From: Rhizobiaceae bacterium
Lineage (GTDB): Bacteria > Pseudomonadota > Alphaproteobacteria > Rhizobiales > Rhizobiaceae
Length of the DNA stretch: 64,000 nucleotides
Direction: 5' to 3'
NCBI GenBank assembly: GCA_016742175.1
Contig: JACVCH010000002.1
Span: forward strand, 248,001-312,000
The stretch's first letter is position 1. Each line of letters starts with the position of its first letter. The notes under the pieces were generated by a model. It searched no databases and was not told where the DNA came from. It was given only the letters and a program-made list of their open reading frames with translations. The position numbers and the translations under genes were made by a program. Positions 58,972-64,000 of this stretch are shown piece after piece.

Positions 58972-60138
58972 ATGAAGAACGACGTCAAGCGCCCCGGCAT
59001 CAACACCCGCCTCGCCCATGGCGGAAACGACCCCCGCGACTATTTCGGCTTCGTCAATCCGCCGGTCGTGCACGCCTCCACCGTGCTCTTTCCAGATGCC
59101 GCGACCATGGCGTCGCGCAACCAGAAATACACCTACGGCACCCGCGGCACGCCCACCTCGGACGCGCTCTGCCAGGCGATCGACGAACTCGAAGGCTCGG
59201 CCGGCACCATTCTCGTGCCCTCCGGCCTCGCCGCCGTCACGATCCCGCTCCTCGCCTTCCTGTCGGCCGGCGATCACGTGCTGATCGTCGATTCGATCTA
59301 CAATCCGACGCGCCGCTTCGCCGATTCGATGCTGAAGCGGCTCGGCGTCGAGGTCGAGTATTATGCGCCCCGGATCGGCACCGGCATCGCAAAATTGATG
59401 AAGCCGAACACGAAGGTCGTCTTCACCGAAGCGCCCGGCTCCAACACGTTCGAAATGCAGGACATTCCCGCGATCGCCGAGGCCGCCCATGCCGGCGGCG
59501 CGATCGTGATGATGGACAATACCTGGGCGACGCCGCTCTATTTCAAGCCGCTCGACCATGGCGTCGACATCTCGATCCATGCCGCGACGAAATATCCGGC
59601 CGGCCATTCGGACGTGCTCCTCGGCACGGTTTCGGCCAATGCGGATTGCTGGGACCAGCTCTGGGACACGTATCTCACGATGGGCGTCTGCTCGGCGCCG
59701 GACGACGTCTACCAGGTCCTGCGCGGCCTGCGCACCATGGGCGTGCGGCTCGAACGCCACCAGAACAGCGCGCTGGAGCTCGCCCGCTGGCTGGAGACCC
59801 GCGACGAGGTCGCGCAGGTGCTGCACCCCGCGCTCGAAAGCCATCCCGACCACGCGATCTGGAAGCGCGATTTTTCCGGCTCGTCCGGCATCTTCTCGAT
59901 CGTCCTTTCCTCCGGCGGCGAGCGCGAGGCGCATGCTTTCCTCGATGCGCTGCGGCTCTTCGGCCTCGGCTATTCCTGGGGCGGCTACGAGAGCCTCGCC
60001 GTCCACGTCCACCTCGGCGACCGCACCGTTTCCAGGGTCGACTATCCCGGCCCCGTGCTGCGCCTCCAGATCGGGCTCGAGGACGTCGCCGACATCAGGG
60101 CCGACATTGAGGCCGGGCTCGACGCGCTCAAGCCTTGA
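58972..60138 (+). CDS. metC: Cystathionine beta-lyase
   Basis: A 388-residue PLP enzyme of the Cys/Met metabolism family that splits cystathionine into homocysteine, pyruvate and ammonia. Key strings are NQKYTYGTRGTPTSDALCQAI, PSGLAAVTIPLLAFLSAGDH, the lysine motif SIHAATKYPAGHSDVLLG and the C-terminal WGGYESLAVHVHLGDRTVSRVDYPGPVLRLQIGLED. The last segment is typical of MetC and not of gamma-synthases. The metC next to aapJ arrangement is known in Rhizobium. Confidence 0.93.
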   Translation: MKNDVKRPGINTRLAHGGNDPRDYFGFVNPPVVHASTVLFPDAATMASRNQKYTYGTRGTPTSDALCQAIDELEGSAGTILVPSGLAAVTIPLLAFLSAGDHVLIVDSIYNPTRRFADSMLKRLGVEVEYYAPRIGTGIAKLMKPNTKVVFTEAPGSNTFEMQDIPAIAEAAHAGGAIVMMDNTWATPLYFKPLDHGVDISIHAATKYPAGHSDVLLGTVSANADCWDQLWDTYLTMGVCSAPDDVYQVLRGLRTMGVRLERHQNSALELARWLETRDEVAQVLHPALESHPDHAIWKRDFSGSSGIFSIVLSSGGEREAHAFLDALRLFGLGYSWGGYESLAVHVHLGDRTVSRVDYPGPVLRLQIGLEDVADIRADIEAGLDALKP

Positions 60139-60174
60139 GAATCCGCTCCATTGTCGCATTTCCCCTTGCGAACG

Positions 60175-60197
60175 GCCTGCCGACCCACTAGGCAGGC
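60175..60197 (+). terminator. Possible hairpin after metC
   Basis: A 7-bp inverted repeat, GCCTGCC/GGCAGGC, with a 9-nt loop lies 37 bp past the metC stop and before tRNA-Pro. It has no T tract, so termination by it is doubtful. Confidence 0.3.
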
Positions 60198-60215
60198 TGC
60201 GTCCGCAGTGACCGT

Positions 60216-60292
<77 letters not shown>

Positions 60293-60316
60293 CGCGGCCC
60301 GAACGGAGTATGATCG

Positions 60317-60622
60317 ATGTCCGCACGTATCTTCAGCCCCGCCAAGACGGCCATGCAGTCCGGCAAGGCCAAGACCGGCTTCTGGGTGCTCGAATTCGAC
60401 CCCGAGCAGCCGCGCAAGATCGATCCCCTGATGGGCTACACCTCGTCGGGCGACATGAAGAGCCAGATCCGCCTCACCTTCGAGACGAAGGAAGAGGCCG
60501 TCGCCTATGCCGAGCGCAACAACATCGCCTTCCGCGTACAGGAACCGAAGGACGCGCGGCGCCGGCAGATTTCCTACGCCGAGAATTTTCGCTACGATCG
60601 CAAGATCCCCTGGACGCACTGA
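60317..60622 (+). CDS. ETC complex I accessory subunit (NDUFS4-like)
   Basis: A 101-residue protein of the ETC_C1_NDUFS4 family: ARIFSPAKTAMQSGKAKTGFWVLEF at the start, LMGYTSSGDMKSQIRLTFETKEEAVAYAERNNIAF in the middle, and the closing YAENFRYDRKIPWTH. This matches the 18-kDa subunit of mitochondrial complex I, whose alphaproteobacterial homologues are bound accessory subunits. It lies between two tRNA genes. Confidence 0.9.
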   Translation: MSARIFSPAKTAMQSGKAKTGFWVLEFDPEQPRKIDPLMGYTSSGDMKSQIRLTFETKEEAVAYAERNNIAFRVQEPKDARRRQISYAENFRYDRKIPWTH

Positions 60623-60638
60623 CCCTTCCGCTCTCTCA

Positions 60639-60715
60639 GGTCCCGTAGCTCAGTTGGATAGAGCACCGGCCTTCTAAGCCGATGGTCGCAGGTTCGAATC
60701 CTGCCGGGATCGCCA
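60639..60715 (+). tRNA. tRNA-Arg (anticodon TCT)
   Basis: A 77-nt cloverleaf. The acceptor stem is GGTCCCG/CGGGATC, with one G-T pair, followed by G and encoded CCA. The anticodon loop CTTCTAA between CCGGC and GCCGA gives anticodon TCT, with a C-A mismatch at the outer anticodon stem pair. It reads AGA arginine codons. Confidence 0.95.
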
Positions 60716-60717
60716 AA

Positions 60718-60927
60718 TCACCTCTGCAAAGGCTGGCGCGCGAGCGTCTTCAGTTCGTCCTCGTCGTCGATGCCGGCCAGATAATAGCCGAGGATGCGCG
60801 AGGCGCGGGCTTCGCGTTCGGTCTCGTTCTCGCCGGCCCGCTTGGTCGCCTCGAACACGCGGGCCAAGAGCGCCAGTTCGGCCGGGGAGATGATCCCCGC
60901 TTCTTCCGCCTTGCGATGCAGCGGCAT
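60718..60927 (-). CDS. Small conserved-looking protein of unknown function
   Basis: A 69-residue soluble, helical, charged protein (MPLHRKAEEAGIISPAELALL, then GENETEREARASRILGYYLAGIDDEDELKTLA). I do not recognise a named domain. The ATG at 60927 has GGAGG just upstream. It ends 2 bp from the convergent tRNA-Arg gene and follows the histidine kinase gene, in the same direction after a 57-bp gap. Confidence 0.6.
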   Translation of the reverse strand: MPLHRKAEEAGIISPAELALLARVFEATKRAGENETEREARASRILGYYLAGIDDEDELKTLARQPLQR

Positions 60928-60984
60928 GGCCCCCTCCATGATGACGTTCACAGAGTAGTCGAAAATCGCCGATACGCAACAGGA

Positions 60985-62379
60985 TCAGTTGCTTAGACGT
61001 TCCGCCGGCGCGACCAGACGCCACTGCAGCCCGGCCGTCGCGTAGTCGAGATCGACCTTGCCCGAAAAGGCCAGCGCCAGATGCGAAAAGAGCATCGTCT
61101 GGCCGAACCCCTTGCGGTCGGGCTCGGAGACGGGCGGGCCGCCTTCCTCGCGCCATTCCAGCTCGAATTGCGGGCCGTCGGGGGCTTGTTCGCGCCGCCA
61201 GTTGATGTGGACCCTGCCGGTCTCGTTCGACAGCGCGCCGTATTTGAGGCTGTTGGTCGCCAGCTCGTGCAGCGCCATGCCGAGCGTCTGCGCGTTGCCG
61301 GGGCTGAGTTCCTCGGCCGGCCCGTCGACGAGGATACGCGTGCCGAGCATGCCGCCGACATGCTGGAGCTGTGCGCGCGTCAGCGCGGCGAGCGAAACGC
61401 GGCGCCAGCTCGCCTCGACGAGCAGGTCATTGCTCGCCGCCAGGCTCGACAGGCGCTGCGAGAACGTCTCCATGAAGCGCTCCGGGCCGGTCTGGCGCGC
61501 GGTCTGCGCCGCGACGGCGCGCACCACCGAGAGCAGATTCTTGGTGCGGTGATTGAGTTCGCCCATCAGGACGCGCACCTGTTCCTCCCAGCGCTTGCGG
61601 GCGGTGATGTCGCGTACGAAGGCGGTGAAGATCGGCGGCTCCGTGTCGGCGATCCGCACGATGGCGATCTCGGCGGGAAACTCCGTCCCGTCGGCGCGGA
61701 GCGCGGGCAGTTCGAGGCGCCGGCCGAGCACCTTCGACACGCCGGTCTCGAGATAGGACTTCATGCCCGCCCCATGTGCGCCGCGCATGTTTTCGGGGAC
61801 GATCAGACCGTCCATGGCCTGGCCCAGCACCGCCTCGCGCTCATGGCCGAAAATCCGCTCGGCCGCCTCGTTGAACTCGATGAAGCGGCCGCGATGGTCG
61901 ACGGTGACGATGGCGTCGAGCGCCGCGTCGAGAATGGCGTTCTTCAGCTTGCCGCTGTCGGCGGCCTCGTGCCGGGCGTCGAGCACGTCGGTGATGTCGA
62001 CATTGGTGCCGTACATGCCGAGGAAGGCGCCCTCGGGACCCGCAAAACGCGGCCGCGCCTCGGTGCGCATCACGCGGTATTCGCCGTCGGCGCGCCGATA
62101 GCGCGCCTCCACGGTAAATGCCGTCCGGTTCGTCATGCCGGTGACGAAGGGTTCGCGCAGCTTCTCGACGTCGTCCGGATGCAGCGTGGCGTTCCAGTCG
62201 AAGCCGGCAAGATTGTCACCGACGCCCCAGAATTCGCGCATCGCGCGGTTGAGATAGGTGCACTTGCCTTCGGCATCGCCCGCCCACAGCATGGCGGGCG
62301 CGTTTTCGGCAAGGTCTTCCAGAAGCGAGGAAGCGTCGGGACCAGGTCGGCTCGGCAGGCTATCGGCGTCCATCCGCAA
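60985..62379 (-). CDS. PAS-domain sensor histidine kinase, HWE family
   Basis: A 464-residue soluble kinase with two PAS domains (about residues 20-135 and 140-260) and no membrane segment, then an HWE-family transmitter. The phosphoacceptor region reads VRVLMGELNHRTKNLLSVVRAVAAQTARQ and the ATP site MALHELATNSLKYGAL, with LEWREEGGPPV as the W-x-E part of the family signature. No response regulator or chemotaxis gene is adjacent, so it is an orphan kinase; the signal may be redox, light or a ligand bound by PAS, but no cofactor residue is evident. An ATG two codons later is possible. Confidence 0.87.
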   Translation of the reverse strand: MRMDADSLPSRPGPDASSLLEDLAENAPAMLWAGDAEGKCTYLNRAMREFWGVGDNLAGFDWNATLHPDDVEKLREPFVTGMTNRTAFTVEARYRRADGEYRVMRTEARPRFAGPEGAFLGMYGTNVDITDVLDARHEAADSGKLKNAILDAALDAIVTVDHRGRFIEFNEAAERIFGHEREAVLGQAMDGLIVPENMRGAHGAGMKSYLETGVSKVLGRRLELPALRADGTEFPAEIAIVRIADTEPPIFTAFVRDITARKRWEEQVRVLMGELNHRTKNLLSVVRAVAAQTARQTGPERFMETFSQRLSSLAASNDLLVEASWRRVSLAALTRAQLQHVGGMLGTRILVDGPAEELSPGNAQTLGMALHELATNSLKYGALSNETGRVHINWRREQAPDGPQFELEWREEGGPPVSEPDRKGFGQTMLFSHLALAFSGKVDLDYATAGLQWRLVAPAERLSN

Positions 62380-62445
62380 TCACATTCCCGTTATCGTCCC
62401 TTCCCGGTCGATAGCATCGGCGCGCGGGCGGCGAAAGCGCAAATG

Positions 62446-63123
62446 TCAGCGGTCGCCAAGGACTTCGGCGGCAAGCGCCCGCGTGATGCGCGTCTTGCGC
62501 GCCAGCGCCGCCGCATCGAGCCGCTCGACGAGCGCGTTTGCGCTTTCGAGCGAGCGTTCCATGCGCTTGACGACGTATTGAATGACGGCCGGGTCGACCT
62601 CGACCTGGCGGTCGGCGAAAAGCTTGGTCAAAACGCCTGCGAGCAGCATGTCGTCCGGCGCGCCGATCTCGACGACCGCGGCCGCCCGCAGGCGCGAGAC
62701 GAGGTCCGGCAGTTCGATCGGCCAGGCGGCCGGGCGCGCCGCAGCCGTCAACAGCAGATGCGTTCCGGACGCGCGCACCGCGTTGATAAGATGGAAGAGG
62801 CCGGTCTCGTCGATCGGCGCGCGATCGGCATCGTCGACGAGGATCGGCCCGCGCTCGGCCCAGTCCAGCGCCTCCGCGCCAATCCCCGAAATCGAGAGCG
62901 AGGCGGCGCCCGTCATCTCCTGCCAGGCTGCGGCCAGATGCGTCTTTCCGGCTCCGCGCGGGCCGACGATCGCCACGACCGGCGCCGGCCAGTCGGGATA
63001 GGCGTCGATGAGGTGCAGGGCGGGTACGATGGACGCGCCCGGCACGAGATCGTCGCGGCTCGTGGCCGGCCGATGCGCGAGATCGAGCGGTATCTGCTGC
63101 GGTCGCCGCGGCGCAAGCGTCAC
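62446..63123 (-). CDS. hdaA: DnaA regulatory inactivator HdaA
   Basis: A 225-residue AAA+ protein that, with the beta clamp, promotes hydrolysis of DnaA-bound ATP. The N-terminal clamp-binding motif is QQIPLDL (about residues 8-14), Walker A is VGPRGAGKTHLAAAWQE and Walker B is [13 protein letters not shown] chose the GTG at 63123, 4 nt after the upstream gene's stop, because it gives the compact N terminus that puts the clamp motif near the start. The perM-like gene upstream is likely co-transcribed. Confidence 0.88.
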   Translation of the reverse strand: MTLAPRRPQQIPLDLAHRPATSRDDLVPGASIVPALHLIDAYPDWPAPVVAIVGPRGAGKTHLAAAWQEMTGAASLSISGIGAEALDWAERGPILVDDADRAPIDETGLFHLINAVRASGTHLLLTAAARPAAWPIELPDLVSRLRAAAVVEIGAPDDMLLAGVLTKLFADRQVEVDPAVIQYVVKRMERSLESANALVERLDAAALARKTRITRALAAEVLGDR

Positions 63124-63127
63124 CGGA

Positions 63128-64000
63128 TCAGCCCCGGTCGAGCGGCTTCTGTCCGCCGCTATAGAGCGGAGAGGCCTCGTAGCGACCGATCGCAAAGCGC
63201 ACCAGGACGGCCACGGCGGCCGCCGCCGGCACTGCGATCAGCAGCCCGACGAAGCCGAACAAATAGCCGAAGGCGAAGAGCGCGAACATCAGCCAGACCG
63301 GGTGAAGTCCGACGCTCTTGCCGACGAGATTGGGCTGCAGGATGTTGCCCTCGATGAACTGGCCGCCGAAGAAGATCGCCGCCACCAACAACACCATGTG
63401 CCATTCGGGCCAGAACTGCACGAAGGCGACGCCGACCGAGAGCACGAGGCCGACCATCGACCCGACATAGGGAATGAAGGAGATGAGGCCCGCAAACATT
63501 CCGATCAGCAGGCCGAAATTGAGGCCGACCACGGTCAGGCCGATCGCGTACATCGTTCCGAGGATGAGGCAGAGCGTGCCCTGCCCGCGCACGAAGCCGG
63601 CCACAGACGCGTCGATGTCGCGCGCGATCTGGCGCACCGTCTCGACATTGTTGCGCGGCACGAGCTGGTCGATGCGCGCGACCATCTTGTCCCAGTCGAG
63701 AAGCATGTAGAAGGCGACGACGGGGGTCACGACCAGAAGTCCGACGATGTCGACCAGCGCCTGTCCGCCGCTCCAGATCGAGGCGAGCAGGGTCGCCACC
63801 ATGCCCGAGCCTTCGGAGAAGATCGAGCTGATCCCCTCCTCCAGCCCGCCCGGCTCCATGCCGATGCGCGTCGACAGCCACTCGAAGTCGAGCGAGGTGA
63901 CGAGCGACTGCAGCCGCGCGAGATAGTCCGGCACGCGCTCGATGAAGCCGGCGAGTTGGTTGGCGAGGATCGGAACGAGGACGGCAAGCCCGACGACCAG
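63128..64000 (-). CDS. AI-2E/PerM-family membrane transporter (partial, N terminus missing)
   Basis: An open frame runs from the window edge to a stop at 63128, 291 codons in full, without its start. It holds typical AI-2E family membrane segments: VDIVGLLVVTPVVAFYMLLDWDKMVARIDQLVP, GLLIGMFAGLISFIPYVGSMVGL and the ending AVLVRFAIGRYEASPLYSGGQKPLDRG. Members export small metabolites or act as permeases of unknown substrate. It ends 4 nt before hdaA, the order known in rhizobia. Confidence 0.88.
   Translation of the reverse strand: MVVGLAVLVPILANQLAGFIERVPDYLARLQSLVTSLDFEWLSTRIGMEPGGLEEGISSIFSEGSGMVATLLASIWSGGQALVDIVGLLVVTPVVAFYMLLDWDKMVARIDQLVPRNNVETVRQIARDIDASVAGFVRGQGTLCLILGTMYAIGLTVVGLNFGLLIGMFAGLISFIPYVGSMVGLVLSVGVAFVQFWPEWHMVLLVAAIFFGGQFIEGNILQPNLVGKSVGLHPVWLMFALFAFGYLFGFVGLLIAVPAAAAVAVLVRFAIGRYEASPLYSGGQKPLDRG

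Overview
The window is GC-rich, densely coded chromosomal DNA of an alphaproteobacterium, most likely of the order Hyphomicrobiales (Rhizobiales). The pointers are gene orders known from that order: aapJQMP beside metC, ldtR near an L,D-transpeptidase, glyA-nrdR-ribD-ribE-ribH-nusB, a ubiquinol-cytochrome c chaperone with DUF177-plsX-fabH-ihfA-merR, hemB-RDD-bpt, rnd with ppx-ppk, and perM-hdaA. Homologues of mitochondrial complex I accessory subunits (NDUFS4 and NDUFS6 types) fit as well. I see no prophage, insertion sequence or CRISPR array; the mobile-like content is three copies of an intergenic palindromic repeat and one ParE/ParD-type toxin-antitoxin pair. The genus cannot be fixed from the sequence alone.

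Layout. 1-8.4 kb: exopolysaccharide locus (polysaccharide deacetylase, CelD-type acetyltransferase, Wzz/ExoP-like co-polymerase with a degenerate kinase domain, Wza-like export lipoprotein, GT4 glycosyltransferase, polyprenyl-phosphate sugar transferase, Wzy/O-antigen-ligase-like polymerase). 8.4-14 kb: tRNA-Pro(GGG), a DUF883-like membrane protein, then a leftward lipid/respiration/nucleoid operon and divergent bamE. 14-22.5 kb: H+-pyrophosphatase, then a leftward riboflavin operon whose genes mostly overlap by 4 nt, including two tiny membrane proteins and a terminal MFS transporter. 22.6-25.3 kb: L,D-transpeptidase, LdtR-like MarR regulator and a DUF6163-like membrane protein. 25.4-31.1 kb: hemB, a diguanylate cyclase, RDD protein, bpt, a HerA-like ATPase and an FMN-binding stress protein. 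31.1-37.5 kb: sulfate/thiosulfate ABC transporter and a DbpA-like RNA helicase, with the three palindromic repeats. 37.5-45.8 kb: parC, a periplasmic protein of unknown function, pyroglutamyl peptidase with a secreted HExxH protein, aspS, the toxin-antitoxin pair and two small envelope proteins. 45.9-54.4 kb: MFS transporter, RNase D, ppx-ppk polyphosphate genes, NDUFS6-like zinc finger protein, a FAD monooxygenase and a DUF2459 protein. 54.4-64 kb: aapJQMP amino-acid transporter, metC, tRNA-Pro(TGG), NDUFS4-like protein, tRNA-Arg(TCT), an HWE-family PAS histidine kinase, hdaA and a partial AI-2E/PerM-family gene.

How the parts work together. Most of the window is housekeeping. Envelope building is strongly represented (polysaccharide export, L,D-crosslinking, BamE, PlsX/FabH), as is energy and phosphate metabolism (membrane pyrophosphatase, Ppx/Ppk, complex I and bc1 accessory factors). 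Both ABC-importer operons place a strong hairpin directly after the binding-protein gene, which would let the binding protein be made in excess of the membrane parts. The less-explored items are the two micro-proteins inside the riboflavin operon, the kinase-dead polysaccharide co-polymerase, the HerA-like ATPase beside bpt, and the repeated ATTGGA boxes in the sulfate transporter promoter region.
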